Source of the DNA: Cliona cf. orientalis
Lineage: Eukaryota; Porifera; Demospongiae; Clionaida; Clionaidae
Assembly: GCA_963930775.1 (NCBI GenBank)
Contig: OZ005691.1
Coordinates: 6,383,000 to 6,446,999 of the forward strand
Direction: 5' to 3'
DNA: 64,000 nucleotides
Under the pieces are notes generated by a model that was given only the letters and a program-made list of their open reading frames with translations, was not told the DNA's origin and did no database searches. The position numbers were made by a program, and so were the translations under genes. Positions 12,201 to 29,400 of this stretch are shown piece after piece (the stretch's first letter is position 1; every line of letters begins with the position of its first letter).

Positions 12201-15200
12201 CTCTCCCCTTGCCACTGAGTAATAAATTCAAAAGGTTGTACTTTTGACCCTCACAGAGACACATCAAGCAATTTAAACACTATGCATGTAGGCGACAATA
12301 ATATTATTTTGCATTCAACATGCGTGATACCGTAAATCGCGAATATTTCGTGTTTAAAATATTTCATGCAATAAATTTTCATGTTTTCAGACAAGTGACC
12401 CTGTACCACATCATTGTTAATATTGTGCACATCTTCTATCTGCATGTGTAGCAGCTGTAAATGGATAATTATATGTACAGAAAGCAGGAATTGCCAATTG
12501 CATGATCAAACAGCATCAGTTGACGAGACAACAGCTACATGTACATCACTAAAGCTGTATCTAGAACTCTCTACAGCACATACTCCTCATGCTGCATCTG
12601 TATCCTGCAATGCATCTATCTCCACACTGCAGCAGTATGCGTGTACTTATTAACGATCTTTACCCATTTTACAATGCTAATATAAGTTGTAGCACGTGGG
12701 GATGCAGTTGATAGGTGTGGCCAATGATAAATGAAATGAAGCAAGCTTTTCAAAGATTTCGATGGATTTGTTGTGCTTGTGAACTATGTTGCCTAAATCA
12801 GCGATTTTCAAGCCAATGGCAGACAAAACCGATTCCAATTGCTTTATCCCTTGCTGCATGCACACACGGGGTAATAAATACCTACGTGTACATGAATAGT
12901 TTCATTATTATAAAAATCCACACTTGCACATGTACATTGTCTGTACATGAAAATTCAGTTGGTATATCCATCCCATTGCCAAATGTAATCCCACAAAAGG
13001 CTAGGTGTCTAGCCTTGAGAACTATAGCTCTCTAGAGCCAGACCCTGCGTATGCTGTAGCCACTGTAGCATTGCAACACTCAACTGCAGAGCTGTTATTG
13101 ACTTGATGATCCTTTCCTATACCGAGCTCGAGCATGTGCAGTCGCATCAGCACATACCAGTAGAGTGGGTGTGGTTGATAAACCACAGGCATGCCAAACA
13201 GAAATACACAATTTGTAGCACTAGTAAGCCATTTCAGTAACTTGAAGCATGTAGAAACCAGTTTCTCACCGATATCTACCAATTCGTTGTGCTTACAGTA
13301 CGCACAGACTAGAACTTGAGATCTGGCAATTTTCCTGCCGCTGATGACGACAGATGGACAAACCAATTGCTTTACACCTTGCACATGCATACGGGATACC
13401 TAGACATGTATGTCAGGCAAAATGAGGAGCACACACTAGATTTTACAGTGTAGTCCCATCAAAAGAATCATCCATCCCTCCAAACATTCCTCGAAATGTA
13501 TTAATATGATTATTTGAATAGCACAATGTAAGCAAGAACTCCTCCCCCACAGTCACATTACTCAAAACTACTAGACATTATGTCTACACTAGCCCAACAG
13601 TGACGCTGCTCAGCTGCTGTGTGCACTCATTCTGCTGGCTGCCCAGGATACACTCAACACAATATTGCGTAGATAGCATAAACAGTATATGATACACCCC
13701 TAAGCTTCTTGGAATGGAAAGTACACATACCATCAAGATAACCTCTTATTACTCCAGAACACAGATAAATCACCAACTGAAACACTACAGGACTACTATA
13801 CACCACTTGATGACATAACTCAGTGGGTATAAGCAAGAGTATAATTTTATAATAGAGGAGATAATTATAATACCGTACCCTCGCGAAAGAGGGCCCACTA
13901 CGGAATGTCGGCCCACCCCCCACTTTGGGCTCAATTTCCTGCTAAGGTCTAGTGTTTACTCGAATATGCGCCCATGTGTAGCTGCCCTTGAAATCGTAGC
14001 TCAAATGGCCCGTTCATGAGGACTGAACCTCGAATAATCTATGTAAAATAGATAACTAACCTGCTAAACAGCCGTAATACTAAGCCTAGCTAGCTCTATG
14101 CCACGTTTCAGCACAAATGAACGATCGTGCACGGATAGCGATCGTAACCACGCCCATTTAATACGGCTGCAGTCAACGACACATGGTGAAATATCGTGGC
14201 CTTCCTTGTTCTGGATTGGTAAGCGTGCTTGAATAAGGCTGAAATCAATAGTAGCCGCTGCTAGTATTCAAATTATGAAGATAGCGTGGGTAACTTACCT
14301 GGGCGCTCTTTCGCGACTAAATGCGATACTGATACCTCGAATATCGGCCCATCCCCCAATCTTGGCCCAATGAAAGGTGCACCGCCCATGGGCCCTCTTT
14401 CGCGAGGGTACGGTAATATACTAGTACCGTAGAATCCCGCGATTACGCCCCCCCCCCTCGCGCATAAGCCCCCCCTGCATTTTTAGCTCAAGTTCCTGCA
14501 TAGGTAGTTTTGTCTCGCGTATAAGCCCCCCCTCCCTGACTGTAAAATGGAGTCCATAAGTCAATAAAAACAGTAGCTACCGCTAGCAAACTAGCTATTT
14601 GTGCCACAATATGCCTTACTTTGTCGTTTTTCTCGAGTTTTGCCCACCAAACAGTCGCGCGCCCACATGGCATTCGGCGGTCGGTAATGGTCGTCACACG
14701 AAAATGTTAGGATCCCGCGTATAAGCCCCCTCCCCACTTTTGCCCAATCCTAGCATGCACAAAGGGGGGGCGTAATCGCGGGATTCTACGGTAATAGTGT
14801 AATACAGGGTTCCTAGCTATCAACACAGACATAAACGAATGTGAAGGCCTCCATATTATATTCAAACTACATGTATCATCTTCCTTAGGTTACAGGATGC
14901 ACCATCACTTAAGGTTTTACGTTGACCCTCGATCCCCTTATAACTGGACTATCCTATGATCAAACACATCCCTTTGGTAGCTGGAAATATGCGTAAAAAA
15001 CGTTTGGCTACTAAGCAAATACCATATAGTGGGTAATTTCATGGGGTGCTAATTTCTCGTTATTATCGTGGTTGCTTTCATAGTCATGACAACGTCCACC
15101 CATGATAAATAATGCCTCTACAGCTATAGTGTTAAGTGGCTGGATTGAATTGAGAGCGAGGGAGTATCACCAAAAACATTGTGGAAGCGCAGCCAACTGT

Positions 15201-18200
15201 TTCCTATGTTACTAAGTAATAATTGCTATTATCGTATATTGAACTTTGACCCGTAATACAAACATATGGGAAACGCGTGGGTGGAAACACGTATGATAAT
15301 TTCCCATATCAGTCATGTTCGTCATGTGCAAAATCCGTATCAGTCGTGTTCGTCACATGATCGCCATATATACAGTGTTGAAACGTTGAACAATGGTTGA
15401 ACGTTGAGAGCCAGAGAAGAAAGTGAGTTGCTGCTATCAGTCATTTTTGTTGCCCGAGTTAGATAAATGAGTCACGGTGCCGCTGCCCTTACCTTACTTA
15501 GCTATACGCCTTAGTCTTCGGTGCCTGAAATGACAGCGGCCATCGCCAAAACTTAACTCAGAGCAGCCTGTCCCTCTTAGCTTTGCCGCTCGAGCTACTA
15601 AAGCTCCAGTACAGACTAGGCTTCTTAAATATACGATAAATATCTTATTGCCATAGTAGAACGACGATACCTCGGAAATACCACTCGTTCATTGCCTTTT
15701 GCATTGTTACTCGTGCTTCGCACTCGTAACAATACGCGGCAATGAACTCGTGATATTTCCCGGTATCGTCGTTCTACTATAGCAATAAGTATATATTATC
15801 ATCCAGTTGCAACTATAATAATATTATATTATAATTATCTACCCTGTGCTCTTTGTTACATGCATTAATTATATCGTTGTTTGTGCAGTGCTGTGCATAT
15901 GGACAGAGCTAACTCCTGCCATACACAATACTCATGGCCAGGTTTGCCATCATTGTTCTTAGTACTTCCATGGACTCCAACATAAACTATGCATGGTTGG
16001 CTATACTTGGGTATACATTACTTGCTGCGTGAACCCAGGTAGTCCTTATTAGATGGAATCCCAAGTTTATCCAGGAAATATGATGGCAATCCTGGACAAC
16101 CCTCAAAATAATTATTAATATCGCCGTTCGGTGTTAAATAGAAAGTAAATAAATTCGGACAATGGTTTGTTCGAGTGTAAATAGAACGGATCCGGTGCAA
16201 ATGGAGAAAGCACTATTATAGCGACGAAGGAACAGCAGTCAATGTCCAACTATAGGTTTATTGTTGTCAGCTCTAGAGTTCTCAGTATCGCTGTGCTCTC
16301 AGGAGCGATCACAAAATGATCGCCGTCTGTGTCTGTGTTACCTTTCTGCTCTTATATGCTGTCCAAGATGTGGTAGCCACACTCTTCGATGAATGTGGAA
16401 GAGTTGTTTCGAGCTCCTGCCATGCCGTACTGTGTGGCTGTTCAGTTGATTTAGAGCGGATGAGAAAACTTGAAATTCAAGATATTCGACGAATAAGGAA
16501 GGAAATAAATTACTTAAACTTGCCGTTCGGGCTATTAGAATGTTCAAATAATCAGAGCGAGTATGGTAATATTAATATTATGCTAGACTTTGCTTTTATA
16601 TACCGTATAGCGGGAAACTTTCGAGGGAGAAAACTTTCACGAATTTCGCGATTTTTCCGCCATCCGCGAAAGTTTTCTCCACGAAATTCTAGGCATGCCA
16701 CACCCATTATGCGACCAATTTTAACATTCCGCGAAAGTTTTCTCCGCGAAATGCTCCTTTCCTACCGATCCGCGAAAGTTTTCTCCCTCGAAAATTTCCC
16801 GCTATACGGTATGCATAATAATATTATTATAGTGTAAAAAACAAAGCCTAGCTAATATATGGGACATTTCACTGAATCTGTTACTTAACACTCCTCGGGT
16901 TTATCTTCACACACAATAATACTGGAGAGTATCAGATGTGTGTGTGGAGGGTGAGCCAGGTGTTGCTGGATGCAGCATAGCCTCCCGCCCCTCGAGAGCC
17001 TGGGCACGAGGCTGCTTGCAAGTTATAGTTACCAATTCTGTTAATTATGCTTGGGTGGAGATGATGGAGGCGGGGCCTGACGTTCTGTGCCCCACCTCCA
17101 TCAATGGCCGAACACCTGACTCTGATCACGTCTTTTAGACGGAATTTATTTATTTGTTATTATTTTTTGGGGGTTGGGTGGGAAGGGAGTCAACTTGGGG
17201 CCTGGCTGCTTGACTCTGATGATGCGCGGCTTCTCTTTCCACTTGCAACGCCGGTTTGCGTGGCACGCAAACAGCTGATTTCTTGGCGCGTATAGCCGAG
17301 CGCATGCGCATAATCATGCAGGCGTGGCCCACCTATGAGGCTTATAGTAGCGATTACGGACCTCCAAATTTCACCAGTTTTTCCGCGGAACTTCTCCCAG
17401 TGGTATATCAATGTTCGAGTATCAGAAGGTAGCTCTCCACGAGCTCTATCCAACGGCGCTTGTAACGCGATCGTAGGTAAAATCGTTACGAAGCCACGCC
17501 CACCTAAATTTTCTCCATAGAAACTTAATACAAGCAAAAATGAAGCTAGCGGTGATTCCGCGCAACCGATTTGCAAGGTTAAGACCTCGGTAGATAGCTT
17601 TTTCATTGAGCTATCTACTGCAATTTGTTTCATGAAAGTACTCCTAGCCAGAGCCGAGATATTCACGATCTACTGCAGGCCCTTGGAGGTCCGTAATCGC
17701 TACTTATAGCATGCATTAGCATGATCGCATGTAGTATATACCGTCATGCAGCGGCGCTGCCTGGCTCACCCTCGTATGTTAACTTCGTTTAATGGATTAA
17801 ACGTCATACAATAATCTTGATACATATATTATGGTTGGGTTATTACATCGATCGTTGATTCTGTGTAGCCTATAAGAGTTTTGTACTACCTCTGCATCCA
17901 CTATAAAAGTAATCTGAAGCTAATATTACATGTGTATGCTTACCTGCAGGCCCAGTGGAGTGGAGTCAATCCCTTACTGTCTCTGCAGTTTGGGTCAACA
18001 TGGTGTTCCTCAATCAGGGTCTTCACGATACCCAGAAATCCCCACCTGTATAATAATATTATACCAATTTCATAATTCACCGATATATATTGTGTGTACA
18101 GCATGTTTACAACTTACTCGGCTGCCCAGTGCAGTAGGGTCCAGCCATTGGCCTCGCTACAATTGGCATCAATGTTTGAGGATTTCAGTAGACCCTCAGC

Positions 18201-21200
18201 AATGTCTTTGTAACCACAACTGTTCAAGGGTGGAAGTAATGGTAACATTTACGTGTACTGTACTAGTAGCTATAACATACCTACAAGCTCTGTAGAGTGG
18301 AGTCATACCAGAACTGTCAGAACAGTTTAAATCAACGTTGGAATTCTTCACAAGGTACTCGACAATCTCCTTATGGCCCCACCTACTTTGCATGTAAAAG
18401 TGCATGTATGACATTGTTACATTCATGTAAATGTAATAATAATATTATGCTGGTTGTCAATTATATCCCCAGTAGCAGTTTATAAACACTGAACTCAACA
18501 CAATGCGACAACAAACGGAATTCTGTACTGTTGGGCCGACATCCTTAGGTATGCTAGGGAGAACACTGATTATGTCAACACAGAAGAGTAAAGTTGACAA
18601 ATTATGTGCTCACCTGCATGCTAGGTGCAGTGGAGTTTCTCCTTTGTTGTCCTTACAGTTAGGATTAACAAGTCGCTCTTCTATCAAACACTTCACAATC
18701 TTCAATGAACCTATCCTGAATTGAATAAAACGGTGTTTCGATTTGTATCCTCAAGTTCTGCAGTCACAGTACACACTAACTTGCATGCAAAATGCAGTGG
18801 AGTGACTCCAAAAGTGTCCCTCATGCTTGGGTAGGTGTCTGGATTCTTGATCAGGTACTCAATAACAGCCACACGGTTCCCTCTGCAAGAGTAACGAGAG
18901 ATAATGATAAACGCTACTCTGCAATAATCCCTGTGTATGTGGATAATATACGATTACTATTAAAACTGAGCCCAAGTCAAGCATAAAGATATTATTATGT
19001 ACTGTTCATGTAACCAACACACACAGTAGATTTTGACAATCCTTTACTATCAGTCACAACTAGGGTATCGCACTAGTGTACTCCATCTTGTACTTGGCTT
19101 CATGATAGTACAACTCTGTTGTACCACTACAAAGGGACTTAACCTCACGGTGACATCAAATCTATAGAATTAAATTATAGCTGTGTTATTGCACTGTTCC
19201 AGGTAATTAGAATCCATAGTGCCCCCAGGTAAACAAGTTATGGCTGAGTGCCAATTGGTGCTTATCCGGTGTTACCATAATAATACTATTATACTAAATT
19301 TATGCACAAAATTAGTGGGTGGAATCAAAAATAGAGTCATAATTGTGATTGTGATTCAACCTTGATTACCACTATATACATGTAGCTACCAGGCCAGTAT
19401 CGTGCTTTAGGTAAGGATATGTCCAGTATCTATTATTTATTGCTTATCATATGACTTCCTTTCTCTCCCCGTGAAGCATAACTAGGGCCAATACCACATT
19501 ATCATACTATCAGTGACAAGCAGCTAAGTCATGGTAGCGGAGTAGCAGGTTTAGTGAAGCTCCTATATGTTCAATGAAGAAGCAACTGCTGGTCAAGGTA
19601 ACATCAGCACACACACCTACATGTCATAGGACAAGCTTTAGTGTTCAATTCTATGATTGCAATTGCAAGCATTGCTACATGGTGAAGCGCTACTCGAGTG
19701 ATTGAATGTTGGACCACAGCAGCCAAAGTAATCACACGTGCACATGTAACAGGAACTATTCTGATACCAAGAACTCTTTCATTCCATTTGAGCCAGATAA
19801 TCATTACAGGAACAATTTAAGGACAGGAAGGGAGAATTCAAGGAAATGTAGGCTCATACATTTTTCTTGCCTCATGCCTGTAACACTGAAGACGGAAATA
19901 GGGCTGGGCACAAGGCTATATTCTTCCTGGTTTTACATGTACTACTTATAGGCCACAAGCCAGCCTAGACATACAGAGTGAGGTAATTGGGGCGAGCCTG
20001 AGCGAGCCCCACATAAACGGGTATGAACTGCGCGAATGAGATATATATGGTACGTCGGTCTCTTCCTTAGTTACGCCCCGCCCAATGTCGGTCATTCCAG
20101 ATTCCGTATTATATACTGTTCTAATTCAGCAACTTGCAAATTTACACTCGTGTCTGTCAATGTACGGTATGTGGCGATCGACAGTTCAGTATATCAATCG
20201 GAGTCAGCTCAACAGCGCGAGGAACGGCGAAGAAGGCAAAGAGCAGAGTGTTGAATAGAGGCAGCTATAAATGAGCAGCATTTATTTTAGCTGGTCGGCA
20301 GAGAGATAGAGGCCCAGGATACGAGACTTGAGTGCTCCTTGACATGAGAGAGTCAGCTTGGACAACCAAAGATCATATCAAACGGAACACTACTTAGCAA
20401 CAAAAACATATTAAATTGTGAATCCTGCTCAGCCTATAACTAGCCTTTTTGGGGCAACGTAAATATCTGTTACTTGCTCAGGCTCGCCCCACAATGCTGT
20501 GCATTTCCCTAGTATATTATGTGGCTTATCTGCATCAAGCAGAAGCTCCTATCTTCTTCCTGGTTATTATTTATAAATTTTAGTCTTAGCCTTCTAAATT
20601 GTGACACCATACTCATGCTAATTACTCATCCATGTGTCTTAATATTTTATCACATATACGGGTAGATTTAATTGGAGCAGTGTTCTTGAGGACTTCACAT
20701 GCTTAAATCTGCATCTACAAATAATAATAATAGTAAATCTCACCGACAAGCAAGGTAAAGAGGAGTTGAGCCATCATATGAAGTACAGTTGACATCACAC
20801 AAAGCGACTTCCACCAGATATTCTACAACTGGCAGCTGGCCATACCTACATTGAAAATGAATCAGAATACACATACACACAATGAAATACATACCATATG
20901 GCGGGTAATTTTCGTGGGTGCTAATTTTCATGGAAAGTCCAAAAAGGCCCTCAAAATTAATTTTCGTGGTTTCGTGGTTTTAAATTTCGTGACAGCAACC
21001 AGTTCAGGGGCGTGGCAGTGCTGCACAAGCAATGATGTAATCGATACACGTGCTCGCGATCTTCTTTGTTACTACGCCATACCTACAGAGACTTGGACAA
21101 ATAGCATGAGATAGAAGAATATTAGTGTCGAAGATGCTACCAGCTGGATGACAGTGGCTACTGTTCCTTGCTAACACTGGGAACTGTTGGCTGCGCTGCA

Positions 21201-22341
21201 ACGATGTTTGTGGCCACACCCATCATCATGGACTCGCCAAAGGCATTAATTTTCATGGGTGGGAAAATTTCGGGACTGCCAAGTCAACCACGAAAATAAC
21301 GAATATTAGCACCCCACGAAAATTATCTGCCATACAGTAACATCATCATGTACATAATATGGGTGTTTGCATTCATGAACTGAAAAGCACAATAGTTATT
21401 GTATATACTGGCCTGTGCATTTCTGGTCTTGCTGCTATCACTAGCAGCCTTACAATTATAATTACTTAGGTGCAGGAGCCAGATCCGGATATGATCAACA
21501 GCACTACCAGGGGGGACAAGGCTCATGTCATGCATATAGTCTTTATAGCTTAGGTACTTAGTAACTCTTAGTTAGTCTGGCAGGCCAGCCCTTCACAAGA
21601 GGGAGGAGGAAGGCATGCCTATATGCGAGTTGTACCTGCTGCAGCAAGGAGTGCAGCCCAATCAGATTGCTCCACGTCATCACCAATATCATGGGGCTGT
21701 CCCAAATGCACAAGCTGACCAATCAGGTGCCAGATCTTCTTATTCGTTAATTTGTTGGGACTGTCCCTGTCATTCGCTCTGACCAACCAGGTGCTAGATC
21801 TTCACGGATGCAGTTTTGCACGCACTGTGTAACACCTAAGCCCTGGTACAACTCGCGTATAGGTATGACACCAGACCCTTCCTCCTCCCTCTTGTGAACA
21901 GACTAGCTCTTAGTATGGTGTGCTCGTGGCATGTACAAGTGTACCAATTTCAACGATACAAGGCGTAATTGAATTATAATTTCATGACATGTTGGTGGAC
22001 GCAGAAATACCAGACCAATCAATGCAGGCATACCTGGCAGCCCAGTGCAAAGCCGTTTCTCCCTTCTCAGAGTACCGCTTCTTGGGATCAGCTCCATTGG
22101 CAATCATACTGCTTACAGTTTCAACATCGCCAAACTCACAACCATCCAACAGCTCCGTTTCATATGACACCATCTTGTCCTTTTCAGACATTTTAATAGC
22201 AAGGCGAAGCTCAGTCGATCGAGAGTTTAATAGTGCCAATGAAAGATGCTCTGACGGTTGAAGATCATCAATAATATTGACATGATCCTGATGATCTAAG
22301 TTTATAAATTCCTCGGCTCTTGTGACGTCGTATCGTGTCAT
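9238..22341 (-). CDS. Ankyrin-repeat ROCO (ROC-COR) GTPase protein
   Basis: Exons (minus strand): 22341-22034, 20845-20744, 18882-18781, 18715-18614, 18382-18281, 18219-18118, 18045-17944, 11398-9238. All junctions are GT-AG, all introns are phase 2, giving 1026 codons. Residues about 63-102 and six 34-residue units (103-306) are ankyrin repeats with the TPLHxAC signature; an eighth starts the last exon. That exon then carries the ROC GTPase: P-loop GKSGTGKS (385-392), DFAG (442-445) and GSHAD (509-513). A COR-like region follows, with an unassigned C-terminus. No kinase domain. ROCO proteins are slow GTPases that dimerise through COR; DAPK1 has a similar ankyrin-ROC-COR order plus kinase and death domains. 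A second ATG lies two codons upstream (22347). The role is inferred to be signalling or innate sensing. Confidence 0.9.
12677..13400. repeat. Two diverged copies of a dispersed repeat
   Basis: The stretches 12690-12890 and 13190-13400 are similar. Both end with the phrase caattgcttta(t/c)(c/a)ccttg...catgc...ggg(g/a)ta. The same terminal phrase recurs at 34593-34633 and 58673-58720. The copies could be a SINE-like family; no polymerase III boxes were established. Confidence 0.55.
13871..14415. mobile_element. MITE, TACCGTACCCTCGCG family
   Basis: Perfect inverted ends of 26 bp (TACCGTACCCTCGCGAAAGA...) lie at both boundaries. The second and third CGGCCCA(C/T)CCCCCA blocks also face each other. 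If TA is the target site, the ends are CCGTACCC. Non-coding. Confidence 0.88.
14425..14793. mobile_element. MITE, CCGTAGAATCCCGCG family, complete copy
   Basis: Inverted ends TACCGTAGAATCCCGCGATT and complement, with possible TA target. It starts nine bases after the neighbouring MITE. Related copies lie at 1256-1531 (truncated), 8330-8378 (relic), 43689-44773 (interrupted) and 55157-55555. The frames in it are not genes. Confidence 0.9.
15646..15786. repeat. Foldback element
   Basis: The two arms (ATTGCCATAGTAGAACGACG and its near-complement at the other end) form a hairpin of about 65-bp arms around a GTGCTTCGCAC centre. Likely a small foldback MITE. Confidence 0.8.
16018..16233 (-). CDS. 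Doubtful terminal exon, unknown protein
   Basis: An open stretch reads ...TNHCPNLFTFYLTPNGDINN then YFEGCPGLPSYFLDKLG and ends with a stop at 16018. A possible acceptor (AATAG) lies near 16225. The composition is protein-like, but I recognise no family, and it lies inside the intron of a gene on the same strand. It may be a decayed insertion. Confidence 0.22.
16316..16568 (+). CDS. Doubtful first exon of a Cys-rich secreted protein
   Basis: ATG opens a hydrophobic leader (MIAVCVCVTFLLLYAVQDVVA), followed by a short Cys-rich segment (DECGRVV, CHAVLCGCS) and a charged helix-like part. It ends at a possible donor (TATG|GTAATA) just before the MITE at 16601. No second exon was found, and it lies in an intron of the opposite-strand ROCO gene. 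Unknown family. Confidence 0.27.
16601..16811. mobile_element. MITE, TACCGTATAGCGGG family
   Basis: Inverted ends TACCGTATAGCGGGAAA...; the interior is built from repeats of CGCGAAAGTTTTCTCC. A near-identical copy lies at 47303-47513. Confidence 0.92.
17348..17702 (+). mobile_element. MITE, TAGCGAT family, second complete copy
   Basis: Same family as 7604-7951. It is flanked by CTTATAG at 17341-17347 and 17703-17709. The matching 7-bp duplications at two independent sites define the ends of the family. Confidence 0.9.
18883..20743. other. ROCO intron, no exon found
   Basis: 1.9-kb intron between the second and third exons. Apart from the element at 19985-20516 it shows no coding stretch or recognised repeat. 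Confidence 0.5.
19985..20516 (+). mobile_element. GGGGCGAGCCTGAGC element
   Basis: One end reads AATTGGGGCGAGCCTGAGC, the other GCTCAGGCTCGCCCCACAAT...CCCTAGTAT. The same two ends, with opposite orientation, bound 26893-27647. A third relative is at 48359-48810. Small frames inside are not genes. Confidence 0.78.
20892..21339. mobile_element. MITE, TACCATATGGCGGG family
   Basis: Inverted ends TACCATATGGCGGGTAATTT and TTATCTGCCATACAGTA; TTTCGTGG blocks repeat inside both arms. It lies in the first ROCO intron. Confidence 0.82.
21573..21906. mobile_element. hAT-like MITE with 8-bp target duplication
   Basis: CTCTTAGT occurs at 21565-21572 and 21907-21914. The element starts TAGTCTGG and ends CAGACTAG, with inner arms TTCACAAGAGGGAGGAGGA. 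The 8-bp duplication fits hAT. Confidence 0.75.
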
Positions 22342-22533
22342 GATCATGCATAATATTATATTAATAATGCATGCGCATATATATATAGCGCATATTATTA
22401 TGATCTGATCGCGTATCGCATGCATGCTAGTCTCGATCTCGTGCCCAGAGACTACATAATACATGCATAGCAGGCTCTTACCTGGTAATGGTCGTCATGT
22501 TATTGTGTTCGAGCACCTGTATGATATGAATGT
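22342..22533. promoter_or_regulatory. Short divergent promoter region
   Basis: Only 192 bp separates the start codon of the minus-strand ROCO gene from that of the plus-strand PPR-like gene. It holds ATGCGCATATATATATAGCGCAT, a near-palindrome with an AT core near 22371, and several GCATGC motifs. NRF-1-type sites look like this. A bidirectional promoter is inferred from the arrangement; transcription starts are unknown. Confidence 0.5.
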
Positions 22534-28076
<5,543 letters not shown>

Positions 28077-29400
28077 TTTGCTGCTGTGTAATAATATTAT
28101 AGATACAGTATACTTTATTATCAATCTATATTATAATAATATTATGGCAATCCAAACATGACAAAATTATCAAATTCAAACTCAAATGTGCAAAATGCAA
28201 AGGCTCCCCTAAACTACAAAAATAGTGAAAAAGATTAATTTTATTATTAATTTTGGTTAGGAGATATTGATGGACAAACCACCCTTCGTTGAAAGGCAGT
28301 GTGAAGACTATTGCTAGCTGCTATACCAAATAAAGCAGCATAAATAATATTAGTTTGCAAGATAATATTTATTGAAAATGGCTGGGCCATGCCTACTACA
28401 AGTATTGAGGATGAAATTCTTGATAAGAGAGGTCAAAGGACCTGGTGTGACGGATGTACGTACGTACAACTGTATTAATTATTACATGATGATGTTGTGT
28501 TTACTAATTTCTAATGTACCGGTAATAGCTAAGTACTGGGAAGATATTGGTATAATATTATTTGCAGCCTTAATTCTTTCTTCAGTCCATCTTTCAGTAC
28601 ATTTCCCGACATAATAATAATATACAATGCACTATAATAATAGTTGTTTATATTCATGCATGTCTAGCACTACCCAAGCATGCAGCCAACATACAAACAC
28701 ACCTGGTGGTAGTCCAGCAGCAAGTTAGCTTTTAAAAGTGCAGCATGAAGCCCCTCTCTTGTTACCAATGTACTACTGCCACGTCCATCACCGGGAGACC
28801 ACTGCAACCACTCACTCAGCTAGAAGCACTACTGTTTGAACTACGAAAGGAGTGCAGTCAAGGTCTACAGTGCTCCTCGGGAGAAAAGTCGAGTAAATTA
28901 TAACGTGCCGTGGCCAAGTGCAATAAAGGCTGCAAACAATATCTTACCTATAGTTGGACTGCAAGACAGATAATCTGCATCTTTTTCCTTGCCATCCGCC
29001 CCCTCCACAGGTGGGTAGCTACTGGTCACAACTGATTCAGCATCAAGATCAGTTGGATAGTGGTAGCAAAGCCAAGGCTAGGTGGGAGCTTTACATGGTT
29101 TGAACTGGCAGCTTTGCTGTTTAATATCGAGGCCCCGTTGTTTGACTAGACTGAGCAGTGTTGTTGCGGCAGCCTGTTTTTGGTGCCCTTCGATATGCGC
29201 ATGCGCGTAAGCCACGCCTATAGCTGATCGATCACACCCTCACATGATTCATGTGACATGCCACCTGATTTGTGATGCGCCCCCCAATTTTTATGAATGT
29301 TCAGCATCTTTCATGAAAGTATTGTATTTTCCAGATAAGAAGTTATTTTATTTCTGAAGAAAACGGTCTTGAAAGGTGTAATCAACTTCAGCATCGAAAC
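28077..29400. other. Intergenic between PPR-like and TRIM genes
   Basis: Mostly AT-rich. A 51-codon frame at 28747-28902 (starts MKPLSCYQCTT, contains LTQLEALLFELRKECSQG, ends in a stop) is protein-like. It could be an extra 3' exon of the PPR-like gene, but its phase does not match the last confirmed exon. Nothing else seen. Confidence 0.4.

Larger units (their letters stand above)
11399..17943. other. 6.5-kb last intron of the ROCO gene, repeat-filled
   Basis: This intron separates the ankyrin exons from the ROC-COR exon. It contains the repeats listed separately between 12677 and 17702 and two doubtful coding-like stretches near 16.0-16.6 kb. The remaining parts (11399-12670, 14794-15640) show no gene. 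15021-15062 and 12328-12370 are relics of the TACCATA/TTTCGTG MITE families. Confidence 0.6.

Noticed and set aside
16316-16837. Single 173-codon gene
   Set aside because: The second half runs into the MITE at 16601-16811; only the first part could be coding.
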